A stretch of 64,000 nt of DNA from JAZKID01 sp963714065 (lineage in GTDB: Bacteria; Pseudomonadota; Alphaproteobacteria; Rhizobiales; UBA4765): NCBI GenBank assembly GCA_963714065.1, contig OY970226.1, positions 1,116,001 to 1,180,000 of the forward strand, given 5' to 3'. Positions 8,659 through 16,293 of this stretch are shown here, in pieces; within the stretch, counting starts at the first letter, position 1; each line of letters starts with the position of its first letter. The notes below the pieces were generated by a model that had not been told where the DNA came from, searched no databases, and saw nothing but the letters and a program-made list of their open reading frames with translations. The position numbers and the translations under genes are program-made.

Positions 8659-9126
8659 CTAATTCTGCCCCGCCGCCGCGGGTCTTTCAAGCAGATTTTT
8701 CAATTCCGGCACCTGCTTGAGCAATTGATCCCGGTAGTTTTTGTAAAATGCGCCATTATCGCCCAGATCGACGATAAACCTGTCGCGATCGGCTGGCTTG
8801 AGGCCACAAAGAGCTTTGCACGCCTCAAAAACCGCCTTGGCGAGCTCTTCCCTGTCCGCCCTGGCAGAAAGGCGTTTCAATCCGGGGTGGAATATTCCAT
8901 CCTTATTTCTTGCCCCTAAAAAACGCCGCTCCAAGCTGGCCGGGTCTTCTTTCTCTTTATACAGACCTCCAGATTGAGCCACGTAGAAAGCGACCACGGC
9001 TTCCGACAGACAATCCTTGGGAAGCGGGGTATTGGCTTCGGCGGCAGTCTGCAAAACTGTGACGAAATTTGTGCCGGAATTGGTCTCCCGGGGCGTTTTT
9101 ATGCGCTCGACCGTCAAATGGCTCAT
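8659..9126 (-). CDS. Orphan protein, tandem paralogue family member 4 (promoter-proximal)
   Basis: Unrecognised 155-residue protein. I start it at ATG 9126, seven bases after an AGGAG ribosome site; a TTG one codon earlier is possible. It shares with the others the MSHLTVER-type N-terminus, FVTVLQ (compare FDQALQ), and LSEAVVAFY, but its second half (ELAKAVFEACKALCG) is the most diverged. It is the first gene of the minus-strand set, divergent from chvI across 137 bases. Regulation together with, or by, ChvI is therefore conceivable. No signal peptide, membrane helix or catalytic signature. Function unknown. Confidence 0.75.
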   Translation of the reverse strand: MSHLTVERIKTPRETNSGTNFVTVLQTAAEANTPLPKDCLSEAVVAFYVAQSGGLYKEKEDPASLERRFLGARNKDGIFHPGLKRLSARADREELAKAVFEACKALCGLKPADRDRFIVDLGDNGAFYKNYRDQLLKQVPELKNLLERPAAAGQN

Positions 9127-9229
9127 CAAATCTCTCCTCTTTTATAATATCTGCCGAAATTACCCCGGACTTCGACACAATTCAAACAAGGATCGGCCCT
9201 TATCCACCCTCAGAAAACCCTGTTTCTGC

Positions 9230-9257
9230 TTGCAAAATTCCAGCTTGGGACTAGATA
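9230..9257 (+). promoter_or_regulatory. Possible chvI promoter giving a leaderless transcript
   Basis: TTGCAA at 9230-9235 and TAGATA at 9252-9257 are separated by 16 bases. The chvI ATG begins only 6 bases after the -10-like box and has no Shine-Dalgarno sequence before it. If this promoter is real, transcription would begin at or beside the start codon. This rests on pattern only. Confidence 0.3.
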
Positions 9258-9263
9258 TTAGGC

Positions 9264-9968
9264 ATGCCTACCATCGCTCTTGTCGACGACGACCGCAATA
9301 TCCTCACTTCCGTGGCGTTGGCCCTGGAGGCGGAAGGCTACCGCGTCTCCTCCTATACCGACGGTACTTTGGCGCTGGACGCTTTCAAACGCCAGGTACC
9401 GGACCTTGCCATTCTCGACATCAAGATGCCGCGCATGGACGGCATGGAATTGCTACGCCATATCCGCCAGAAATCCGAAATGCCGGTCATCTTCCTTACC
9501 TCCAAGGACGAGGAGATCGACGAGCTGTTCGGCCTGAAAATGGGCGCCGACGATTTCATCCGCAAACCGTTCTCGCAGCGCCTGCTGGTCGAGCGCGTCA
9601 AGACCCTTCTGCGCCGCTCGATCGCGCGCAACGACAACACCCGCGAAGTGAAGAACGGCGACCAGAAAATACTCGAGCGCGGCGCGTTGCGTATGGATCC
9701 CGAACGGCATGGCTGTACCTGGCACGGCAAGGAGGTGACGCTCACCGTCACCGAATTCCTGATCCTGCAGGCGCTGGCGCACCGCCCCGGCGTGGTGAAA
9801 AGCAGAGACGCGCTGATGGATGCCGCCTATGACGACCAGGTTTACGTGGACGACCGCACCATCGACAGCCACATCAAGCGGCTGCGCAAGAAGTTCAAGG
9901 CCGTCGACGATGAGTTCGACATGATCGACACTCTCTATGGCGTGGGCTATCGCTTTAAGGAAATGTGA
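9264..9968 (+). CDS. chvI: Two-component response regulator ChvI
   Basis: OmpR/PhoB-class response regulator that in other alphaproteobacteria (ChvI, BvrR) controls envelope, acid-response and host-interaction genes. The receiver domain has the acidic pair DDD at 8-10, phospho-acceptor Asp52 in LDIKMPRMDG, and Lys in KPFS. The C-terminal winged helix includes LTVTEFLILQALAHRPG and ends YGVGYRFKEM. The 234-residue length matches the family. It is followed after 24 bases by its histidine kinase gene. The start ATG has no ribosome site, which fits a leaderless message. Divergent from four orphan genes that separate it from pckA. Confidence 0.95.
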   Translation: MPTIALVDDDRNILTSVALALEAEGYRVSSYTDGTLALDAFKRQVPDLAILDIKMPRMDGMELLRHIRQKSEMPVIFLTSKDEEIDELFGLKMGADDFIRKPFSQRLLVERVKTLLRRSIARNDNTREVKNGDQKILERGALRMDPERHGCTWHGKEVTLTVTEFLILQALAHRPGVVKSRDALMDAAYDDQVYVDDRTIDSHIKRLRKKFKAVDDEFDMIDTLYGVGYRFKEM

Positions 9969-9992
9969 GAAGCGGCGTCCGCTTCGCTTCGT

Positions 9993-11702
9993 ATGATACG
10001 TCTATTGCACCGTTTATCGCTCGCAAGGCCGCTGGCACGGTTGCGGCCGCGCCTGCGGCAGATGACGGGCGGCTCGCTGACGCGCCGCATCGTCTTCCTG
10101 AACCTGCTTGGCCTTTTCGCCCTGCTTTACGGCATTCTCTACCTCAACCAGTTTCAGGCCGGGCTGATCGATGCACGCGTGCAGAGCCTGCGCGTGCAGG
10201 GTGAAATTCTCGCACGCGCCATCGCCGGCACGGCAACCGTCGAAAGCGATGTAATCGAGCTCGACACGCAAAACGACCATAGCGCGGATACGGAAGACGA
10301 CAGCCTGCAAAGCGAGCGCAATTTCTACATAAACCCGGCAAAGACCGCGCCGGTCATCCGCCGTCTGTTGCAGAATGCGCGATTGCGCGCGCGCATTTAC
10401 GACAATAGCGGCCTGCTGCTGCTCGATACGCGTTTTCTTTCGGCCTATGACAAGGCCATCGAGGCGAAAAGGAAAGCCGCGCAGACCGGGGCCTTCTTCA
10501 TGTCGGTGTGGAATTTCCTGCGCCGGCATTTCTCCAGCCGGGACCTGCCGCATTATGTCGAGCACGGGACGACCGAAGGCAGGGCCTATCCCGAAGTCGC
10601 GCAAGCGCTAAGTGTTGCCAAAGCCGCATCCATCGTCCGCATCGACGATCAGGACGAGTTGATCGTGTCGGTCGCCGTGCCGGTGCAAAGGCAGGGGCAG
10701 CTTGTCGGCGCGCTGCTGCTGTCCACGCTCGGCGGCGACATCGATACGGTGCTGCGTGCCGAGCGCATGGGGATTTTCCGCGTCTTCCTTGTGGCCGCCT
10801 TTGTGATGGTGCTGCTTTCGCTCCTGCTGGCCCGCACGATTGCAGGCCCTCTCAAGCGGCTTTCCGAGGCGGCGCTGCGCGTGCGCCACGGCATTCGCCA
10901 GCGCGAGCAGATCCCGGATTTTTCGCATCGTTCCGATGAGGTGGGGCTGTTGTCCGGCGCGCTGCGCAGCATGACGCATGCGCTTTATACGCGCATCGAG
11001 GCCATTGAGCGTTTTGCCGCCGATGTCGCGCATGAGCTAAAAAATCCGCTGACCTCGCTCAAAAGCGCGGTCGAGACCCTGCCCATCGTCAAGAACGACG
11101 ACGACCGCAAGCGCCTGCTCGCCATTATCGGCGAGGACGTGCAGCGGCTCGACCGGCTGATCACCGATATTTCCGCAGCCTCCCGCCTCGATGCCGAATT
11201 GCAGCGCCAGAACGAAGCGATCGTCGACCTGAAAGATCTTCTGTTTTCGCTCGTCGCCTTCTATGAGGATATGCGCAACAGCGAAAAGCCGCCCGTGCAT
11301 CTTTCCGTCAAATCGGAAACCAAGCCCGGCGCTTTCGCGCTGATGGGACATGAGAGCCGCCTCGGCCAGGTTTTCGCCAACCTGATCGACAACGCCCTGT
11401 CCTTCTCGAAGCCTGACAGCGAGGTGCAGGTGCTGCTGGAGCGGCAGGGGCGGCAACTGATCGTCACCATCGACGATCGCGGGCCGGGCATTCGCGCCGA
11501 ACCGGTGGAGCGCATTTTCGAGCGCTTCTTCACCGACCGGCCCGAGCGGGATTTCGGCACGCATTCGGGCTTGGGGCTATCCATCGCCAAGCAGATCGTG
11601 GAAGCGCATGGCGGCAGCATCGCGCCCTCCAACCGCATCGACGAGAGCGGCGCCATTCTCGGCGCACGCTTCACGCTGACCTTCCCGGCGCTGAAACCAT
11701 GA
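9993..11702 (+). CDS. chvG: Sensor histidine kinase ChvG
   Basis: Inner-membrane sensor kinase partner of ChvI. The 569 residues contain a first membrane helix (IVFLNLLGLFALLYGILYL, about 31-49), a periplasmic sensor region, a second helix near residue 260-285 ending LLLARTIAGP, and a HAMP segment. The kinase core has phospho-acceptor His347 in VAHELKNPLTSLK, an N box FANLIDNALSFS and the G box SGLGLSIAKQI. In relatives this kinase is restrained by a periplasmic partner, ExoR, which is not in this window. Its stop overlaps the hprK start as ATGA, so kinase and HprK are translationally coupled. Confidence 0.95.
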   Translation: MIRLLHRLSLARPLARLRPRLRQMTGGSLTRRIVFLNLLGLFALLYGILYLNQFQAGLIDARVQSLRVQGEILARAIAGTATVESDVIELDTQNDHSADTEDDSLQSERNFYINPAKTAPVIRRLLQNARLRARIYDNSGLLLLDTRFLSAYDKAIEAKRKAAQTGAFFMSVWNFLRRHFSSRDLPHYVEHGTTEGRAYPEVAQALSVAKAASIVRIDDQDELIVSVAVPVQRQGQLVGALLLSTLGGDIDTVLRAERMGIFRVFLVAAFVMVLLSLLLARTIAGPLKRLSEAALRVRHGIRQREQIPDFSHRSDEVGLLSGALRSMTHALYTRIEAIERFAADVAHELKNPLTSLKSAVETLPIVKNDDDRKRLLAIIGEDVQRLDRLITDISAASRLDAELQRQNEAIVDLKDLLFSLVAFYEDMRNSEKPPVHLSVKSETKPGAFALMGHESRLGQVFANLIDNALSFSKPDSEVQVLLERQGRQLIVTIDDRGPGIRAEPVERIFERFFTDRPERDFGTHSGLGLSIAKQIVEAHGGSIAPSNRIDESGAILGARFTLTFPALKP

Positions 11703-12148
11703 GCACGATTCATGCGACCGCGCTCCTGGTCGGCGAGCATGCGCTGCTGTTGCGTGGCCCTTCCGGCTGCGGCAAATCGCATCTCACACTTGAGCTGATC
11801 CGGCAGGCACGGCAAAACGGCACTATCCATGTGCGGCTGATCGCCGACGACAGGGTGCATGTTGAGGCCGCATCGGGAAAATTGCTGGCGCGCGCCGCAC
11901 CCGCGCTTGCAGGCATGATGGAGGAGCGCCATCGCGGCCTGATCGAGATGCCACATGAACCCTGCGGCGAGATTGCGGCCGTGCTCGACTTTCAGCAAAA
12001 TGCGCCGCGCCTGCCCGCAGAAGAAGAGGCATGGACGGAAATTCTGGGCGTGAAAATCCCCCGTTTTTTTCACCCGCCGAAAACGCCACTGTCGCTTATG
12101 GCGGCTTTCGACATCACGAGAAAAGCAAGTCTTATCAAGCGATTGTGA
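11699..12148 (+). CDS. hprK: HPr kinase/phosphorylase, short alphaproteobacterial type
   Basis: Catalytic domain only (149 residues, against about 310 in Firmicutes), as usual in alphaproteobacteria. The P-loop GPSGCGKS lies at 20-27. The HprK signature follows with IADDRVHV and the stretch GMMEERHRGLIEMPHE. It is expected to phosphorylate HPr on its regulatory serine (Ser56 of the HPr encoded here) and to remove that phosphate. The gene overlaps chvG by four bases and is 108 bases before the EIIA gene. Many relatives carry rapZ between hprK and the EIIA gene; it is absent here. Confidence 0.93.
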   Translation: MSTIHATALLVGEHALLLRGPSGCGKSHLTLELIRQARQNGTIHVRLIADDRVHVEAASGKLLARAAPALAGMMEERHRGLIEMPHEPCGEIAAVLDFQQNAPRLPAEEEAWTEILGVKIPRFFHPPKTPLSLMAAFDITRKASLIKRL

Positions 12149-12256
12149 TAAAATGCCGTCTTCCCTCCTCAGTTGCTTGCAATTATATTTAAAAAGCGCA
12201 TAGAAGGCGTCTCTTAAAGAAGACATGGTCTCTTTCTCACACAGAACAGCAACGCA

Positions 12257-12658
12257 ATGATTGGTCTCGTCCTTGTCGCGCATGGTCGCCTGGCGGAAGA
12301 ATTTCGCAGCGCGCTTGAGCATATTGTCGGCCCGCAACAGCAGCTGGCGACGCTGAGCATGGCGGCCGACGAGGATATCGAAACCATGCGCGATGCGCTT
12401 TTGAATGCCGCGCGCAATGTGGATACGGGCGAGGGCGTTGTCATCCTCACCGACATGTTCGGCGGCACGCCCTCGAACCTTGCCATCTCGGTGATGAACG
12501 AGGGGCCGATCGAGGTGATTGCCGGCATGAACCTGCCCATGCTGGTGAAACTGGCCAAGCTGCGCGGCGAGAAGAAAATCGGCGAGCTTGTCGATTGCGC
12601 GCAGGAAGCGGGCCGCAAATATATCCGTGTCGCCTCCCAGGTGCTGGTGGGGAAATAG
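12257..12658 (+). CDS. PTS EIIA component, mannose-type (ManX-like)
   Basis: Phosphocarrier of the mannose EIIA fold, 133 residues. His9 in VLVAHGR is the expected phosphorylated residue, and the LTDMFGGTPSN motif of the family is intact. No EIIB or EIIC is nearby, so this looks like a regulatory relay, not a sugar importer, as known for the incomplete PTS of alphaproteobacteria. It lies downstream of hprK and, after two inserted elements, upstream of the HPr gene. The phosphodonor enzyme I (PtsP) is not in the window. Confidence 0.93.
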   Translation: MIGLVLVAHGRLAEEFRSALEHIVGPQQQLATLSMAADEDIETMRDALLNAARNVDTGEGVVILTDMFGGTPSNLAISVMNEGPIEVIAGMNLPMLVKLAKLRGEKKIGELVDCAQEAGRKYIRVASQVLVGK

Positions 12659-12666
12659 GCCCTCAG

Positions 12667-12694
12667 CAGCGATTGACGCTGCGAAGCATCGCTG
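12667..12694. terminator. Imperfect hairpin after the EIIA gene
   Basis: CAGCGAT at 12667-12673 pairs with ATCGCTG at 12688-12694, around a 14-base loop that can also pair partly. No long T-run follows immediately. It could end or attenuate the EIIA transcript before the AT-rich orphan gene, but the evidence is weak. Confidence 0.35.
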
Positions 12695-12761
12695 TCATAA
12701 TTTAATCAAAATTATTCAGTACATTTTTATCAATTCGCCGTTTTAAAAAAAGGATATATTG

Positions 12762-13112
12762 ATGTCATTATCTATTTCCCGAATGGGAATTTATACTTTC
12801 AATCAACCCGCTCAAACGTCAGCGCAAAAGCCTACCGCCTCCGATAACAAGGTGTCGGCTGACAAGCGGGACGAGGCTTATCTCAGCGCTCAACGTTCAT
12901 GCATAGAAAAACCAGATATGCCTTGGTATTCTGGTTTGGCGCAGCTTGTGCCCTTCCTCGGTGAACCTTTGTATGCTGATGTTTTTAAAAAGAGCGTGCA
13001 CGCTTGCACTGAGAAAAAACTAGAAGAAGGAAGAAAATTTACTGCAGAGGCACAAAAGAAAGCTGTGAGTGCCGATAAAAACGCAAAAGAACCAAAAACA
13101 TTTGATCCCTGA
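12762..13112 (+). CDS. Orphan small protein between EIIA and HPr genes
   Basis: Unrecognised 116-residue protein. The ATG at 12762 follows an AAGGA site by eight bases; a TTG one codon earlier is an alternative. The sequence is polar and rich in Ala, Lys, Ser and Gln at both ends, with one mildly hydrophobic stretch (YSGLAQLVPFLGEPLYADVF, about 53-72). Two cysteines flank that stretch. Surrounding DNA is clearly more AT-rich than the PTS genes. It breaks the usual EIIA-HPr linkage together with the next orphan gene and a dead HPr fragment, suggesting recent insertion. No known domain; function unknown. Confidence 0.6.
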   Translation: MSLSISRMGIYTFNQPAQTSAQKPTASDNKVSADKRDEAYLSAQRSCIEKPDMPWYSGLAQLVPFLGEPLYADVFKKSVHACTEKKLEEGRKFTAEAQKKAVSADKNAKEPKTFDP

Positions 13113-13139
13113 TATTAGGCTCCAGCTCTCAAAATTCCC

Positions 13140-13254
13140 CTTGCCAATTTCTGCCTTTGCCTCGCATAATCGCGGGCATAACAGATGACGCGCAAGCAGT
13201 TAGCCCCCCTCGCTTGAGGTTATAATCGCCAAGAAGCGCGGACCGCATCGCACA
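13140..13254 (+). pseudogene. Decayed duplicate of the 5' end of the HPr gene
   Basis: This stretch aligns by eye with 13800-13915, the upstream bases and first codons of the intact HPr gene, at an almost constant offset of 660-661 bases. Shared segments include TTGCCAATT, CTGCC, CCTCGCT-GAGGT and AAGCGCGG. The start codon position reads ATA instead of ATG, one base is missing, and the shifted frame meets TAA near 13220. Homology fades beyond about 13254. It is therefore a dead partial copy left by a duplication that now brackets an orphan gene. Confidence 0.75.
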
Positions 13255-13339
13255 AGCCGCTTGCAGGCTTTTTGATTTTGATATAATTTATCGTGGCTTT
13301 CGAGCTTTTGTTTAAGCAACTTAAATTGAGGAAAAATAT

Positions 13340-13717
13340 ATGGTCGAGATTGGAAAACATACAAATTATCGAATTGTCTACGCACATGACATGTGCGATC
13401 CAGGCGGGCTGACAGCGAGAGTATTGCAAGAAATGCAGAACGAAGAGAAAGAAGCTCTTCGTAAAAAAAGGATAAGCTTATTTGAGAAAGATAGAAATCA
13501 AGCTTATTTCAAAGCAGGATATGAGGGCGGCTTTGCTGCTTATAGCGGACTTACCGACAAGACGTTGGGATATGTTCCTGCCGCTATTACGAACGAATTG
13601 TATAGAAAATATACAAGTTCAGGCGGCACGAAGGTTGATTTCGGCCAGTTTTACGATGCCGTCAACCTTGGCTATGACGACGCCAGACGCAACGTTCAGA
13701 ACCGTTACGGCAAGTAA
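13340..13717 (+). CDS. Orphan small protein flanked by HPr-gene copies
   Basis: Unrecognised 125-residue protein with a clear ribosome site (GAGGA, seven bases before the ATG). It begins with a short hydrophilic segment, then a charged helix VLQEMQNEEKEALRKKRI (about 29-46), and a Gly/Tyr/Asp-rich C-terminal half including YKAGYEGG-like and YDAVNLGYDDARR segments. No signal peptide or membrane helix. The DNA is AT-rich against its neighbours. It lies between a dead HPr fragment and the intact HPr gene and ends just before a hairpin terminator, so it looks like an independent insertion. Function unknown. Confidence 0.65.
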   Translation: MVEIGKHTNYRIVYAHDMCDPGGLTARVLQEMQNEEKEALRKKRISLFEKDRNQAYFKAGYEGGFAAYSGLTDKTLGYVPAAITNELYRKYTSSGGTKVDFGQFYDAVNLGYDDARRNVQNRYGK

Positions 13718-13754
13718 TTTGTACGCGGGCTGTAACGCCCGGTGATAGACGAAT

Positions 13755-13782
13755 GGGCGGCTTGGCCGCCCGTTTCATTTTT
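13755..13782 (+). terminator. Intrinsic terminator after the orphan gene
   Basis: GGGCGGC (13755-13761), loop TTG, GCCGCCC (13765-13771), then GTTTCATTTTT. A perfect 7-bp GC stem with a T-rich tail. It would separate the orphan gene transcript from the HPr gene and leaves only about 55 bases for an HPr promoter. Confidence 0.65.
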
Positions 13783-13837
13783 CGCGGCTTCAATTCGTAC
13801 TTGCCAATTCCTGCCCCTCCCCTTCATACTCACGCTT

Positions 13838-14137
13838 ATGAACGATGCCGCACAGGTTGCCGCACCCGCCTCGCTCGAGGTCATGATCACCAACAAGCGC
13901 GGCCTGCATGCGCGCGCTTCCGCCAAATTCGTGCAGATGGCCGAAAGCTTCCCCGATGTTCAGATCAATGTCAGCCGCGGCGACGAGACGGTGGGCGGGC
14001 TTTCCATCATGGGGCTGATGCTGCTCTCGGCCGGCCCGGGTAGCACCGTCCGGCTCTCGGCTTCCGGCCCGCGCGCAGGCGAAGCACTTTCCGCGCTGAA
14101 GCAGCTGATCGAGGAGCGCTTCGGGGAAGAAGAATAA
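13838..14137 (+). CDS. ptsH: Phosphocarrier protein HPr
   Basis: HPr of 99 residues. The active-site His24 is in KRGLHARASAKFV, and the regulatory serine (target of HprK) is Ser56 in GGLSIMGLMLL. I choose ATG 13838 because it gives a family-like length; the open frame extends further upstream without homology. No strong ribosome site precedes it. In alphaproteobacteria this protein accepts phosphate from PtsP and passes it to EIIA regulators. The gene is separated from its usual partner EIIA by about 1.2 kb of orphan and duplicated DNA. Confidence 0.93.
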   Translation: MNDAAQVAAPASLEVMITNKRGLHARASAKFVQMAESFPDVQINVSRGDETVGGLSIMGLMLLSAGPGSTVRLSASGPRAGEALSALKQLIEERFGEEE

Positions 14138-14141
14138 TCTT

Positions 14142-14900
14142 CTAACCCATCCCCTTCACCGTCCGTATAAGTTCGGCCAGGTTTTCATCCGTCGAGAGGC
14201 GATGGTCGCCGTCCCTGATCAGGCTCAGCGTGGCGTTGCCCTCGAGCACGTTCATCAGCGTCACCGCATGCTGCCACGGCACGTCCTGATCGTTGGTGCC
14301 GTGCAGGATGCGTACCGGGCAGGGACAGTGAAAAGACTGACCGAGCAGCAGATGCGTGGCGCCGTCCTCGATCAGCGCGCGCGTGATCGGATAGGGCTCC
14401 TTCGCGTATTTGCTTGTGACGCGATAGCTGCCTTTTTCCATGATTTCATTTTGAATATCGGGCGGAAATTTCTCCCACATCAGCTTTTCCGTGAAATCGG
14501 GCGCGGGCGCAACCAGCACAAGGCCGCAGATGCGCCCCGCCTCGCCGCGCTGATCCAGGATCTGCAACACGCGCAGCGCAACCCAGGCGCCCATCGAGGA
14601 GCCGGCAAGCACGAGCTTCTCCTGCTTCCAGTCCTCGATCATGTGCAGGGCGTCGTCGATGGCGCGGGAGAGGGTAAACTCCTCGAATTCGCCTTCGGAG
14701 GCACCATGCGCGAAATAATCGAAGCAGCGGTAGGCGCGCCCCTCTTTTTCGGCCCAGTCGAACAGCGCGCAGGCTTTCAGGCCGCTGATATCCGAGCGAA
14801 AGCCGGAGAGCCACAGCACGGCGGGCATGCCGCGGCCCACAGAGGTTCGCATGGCAAGGCGCGCATTGTTGACGGAAAGATACCGGTATGGCAACGACAT
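14142..14900 (-). CDS. Alpha/beta hydrolase, ABHD10/serine-esterase-like
   Basis: Cytoplasmic alpha/beta hydrolase of 252 residues starting at MSLPYRYLSV, preceded by a strong GGAAGGA ribosome site. The nucleophile elbow is AGSSMGAW, the acid is probably in HGTNDQDVPW, and the catalytic His in DGDHRLS. The family includes acyl-protein thioesterases and esterases of unknown substrate. It is convergent with the HPr gene (4-base gap) and divergent from the glycosyltransferase gene. The substrate cannot be inferred from context. Confidence 0.85.
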   Translation of the reverse strand: MSLPYRYLSVNNARLAMRTSVGRGMPAVLWLSGFRSDISGLKACALFDWAEKEGRAYRCFDYFAHGASEGEFEEFTLSRAIDDALHMIEDWKQEKLVLAGSSMGAWVALRVLQILDQRGEAGRICGLVLVAPAPDFTEKLMWEKFPPDIQNEIMEKGSYRVTSKYAKEPYPITRALIEDGATHLLLGQSFHCPCPVRILHGTNDQDVPWQHAVTLMNVLEGNATLSLIRDGDHRLSTDENLAELIRTVKGMG

Positions 14901-14927
14901 GCGAGATCCTTCCGAGTGGCTTTCTAA

Positions 14928-16166
14928 GTGTCGATCGTCTCCAAACATCTGGTCGTGGTTCAGCCGCAGGTCAAGCCGATGCCCACGGTTTTACAGATTT
15001 GCGCCAGTTTGGGCTTCGGCGGCTCGGAGCGCGTGGCGCTACAGGCGGCGGAAGCCTTGCAGCAGGCGGGCGGGCGCTCGCTGATGGCAGGGTCTCCGGG
15101 CGGGCTCGTCGACGAGATCGTCGCCAAGCAGATCAAGTTCCATCCGATACCGGCCGAGGGCTACAACCCGCTCAATATGCTGCGCAATATCGGGCGCATT
15201 GTCAAAATCATCGAGGACGAGAAAGTCGACATCGTCCACATTCACAACCGTGCGCCGGGCTGGAGCGCGGTGCTTGCCGCGCATCACACGAAAACGCCGA
15301 CGGTTTCCACCTATCACAGCGCCTATGGCATGAATTCGCCGCTCAAGCGCTATTTCAACAGCGTCATGGCCGGCACCGACCGCGTGATCATCTCCTCGAA
15401 CTATATCGGCGGCTATATCGATGCGCATCACGGCCGCGACCGCGCCCGCCGCGTGCTGATCCGCAACGGTATGGATCTACGCCGCTTCGATCTGGACAAT
15501 GTCGCGCCTGAGCGCATCGATGCCTTGCGCCAGGCCTGGGGCGTGCCGGATAACGTGACGGTCTTTATCATGCCTGCGCGCTTTACGCGGCTGAAAGGCC
15601 ATTCCATTCTTATTCGCGCAGCCGCAGCCCTGCGCGAGCAGGGGATTAAAAATTTCATCTGCCTGTTTGTCGGCGGCGACGAGCGGCGCGAGGGCTTCCG
15701 CCAGGAGATCGAGCAGGAGATGGAGCGGCTGAATGTACGCGACCATATCCGCATCACCGGCCCGACGCACGATATGCCCGCCGCCTATGCCCTGGCCGAT
15801 TTTGCCGTCTCGGCCTCGCTTTATTCCGAGAATTTGAGCTTGTCGCTGATCGAGGCCTCGGCCATGGGCCTGCCCGTGATCGCAACGCATCTTGGCGCTG
15901 CCGGGGAAGTCATTCTGGCGCAGCCCGCCGCGGCGGCGGAGGAGCGGACCGGCTGGTTCGTGCCGCCGCAGAATGCACCTGCCCTGAGCCTTGCCATGCG
16001 CGAGGCCCTCAACCTGCCGCAGCAGGAGAGGGAGCGTATGGGCACCCGCGCCCGCACGCGCATGCTTGCGGAATTCGACGTACGCGCCGGTCTTGAACGC
16101 ACGCTCGAACTCTACCGCTCGCTTTTGCACGAAAAACAATCGCAAAATAACGCAAATGATGCTTGA
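14928..16166 (+). CDS. Glycosyltransferase family 4 protein
   Basis: GT-B fold glycosyltransferase of up to 412 residues, likely transferring a nucleotide-sugar to a surface polysaccharide or lipid acceptor at the cytoplasmic face. The N-terminal donor-loop region reads ASLGFGGSERVAL and the C-terminal domain has the E-x7-E motif ENLSLSLIE (from Glu301) followed by ASAMGLPVIAT. The longest frame begins at GTG 14928; ATG 14979 (MPTVLQICASLGFGG) is an equally plausible start. No other polysaccharide genes are adjacent, so the acceptor is unknown. Confidence 0.88.
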   Translation: MSIVSKHLVVVQPQVKPMPTVLQICASLGFGGSERVALQAAEALQQAGGRSLMAGSPGGLVDEIVAKQIKFHPIPAEGYNPLNMLRNIGRIVKIIEDEKVDIVHIHNRAPGWSAVLAAHHTKTPTVSTYHSAYGMNSPLKRYFNSVMAGTDRVIISSNYIGGYIDAHHGRDRARRVLIRNGMDLRRFDLDNVAPERIDALRQAWGVPDNVTVFIMPARFTRLKGHSILIRAAAALREQGIKNFICLFVGGDERREGFRQEIEQEMERLNVRDHIRITGPTHDMPAAYALADFAVSASLYSENLSLSLIEASAMGLPVIATHLGAAGEVILAQPAAAAEERTGWFVPPQNAPALSLAMREALNLPQQERERMGTRARTRMLAEFDVRAGLERTLELYRSLLHEKQSQNNANDA

Positions 16167-16278
16167 CGGCGGCTTGCACTTTCGCGCAGGTTTAGGCATG
16201 AAGCCTTCGGCAGGCGGCCTTTTCCGGGCTGTTCGGGAAGTGCTGCATAATATATAACCACCTTATGTATAACCATCT

Positions 16279-16293
16279 GGAGACATAATCATT
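16279..16293 (+). promoter_or_regulatory. infC ribosome site with probable AUU initiation codon
   Basis: GGAG at 16279-16282 stands eight bases before ATT 16291, in frame with IF3. ATA 16285 and ATC 16288 are also in frame but too close to GGAG. No ATG lies between this site and the conserved IF3 sequence. E. coli infC uses AUU so that IF3 can repress its own translation; this site appears equivalent. Confidence 0.7.

Noticed and set aside
13754..13837. N-terminal extension of HPr encoded upstream of ATG 13838
   Set aside because: The frame is open but crosses the terminator hairpin and encodes residues unlike HPr.
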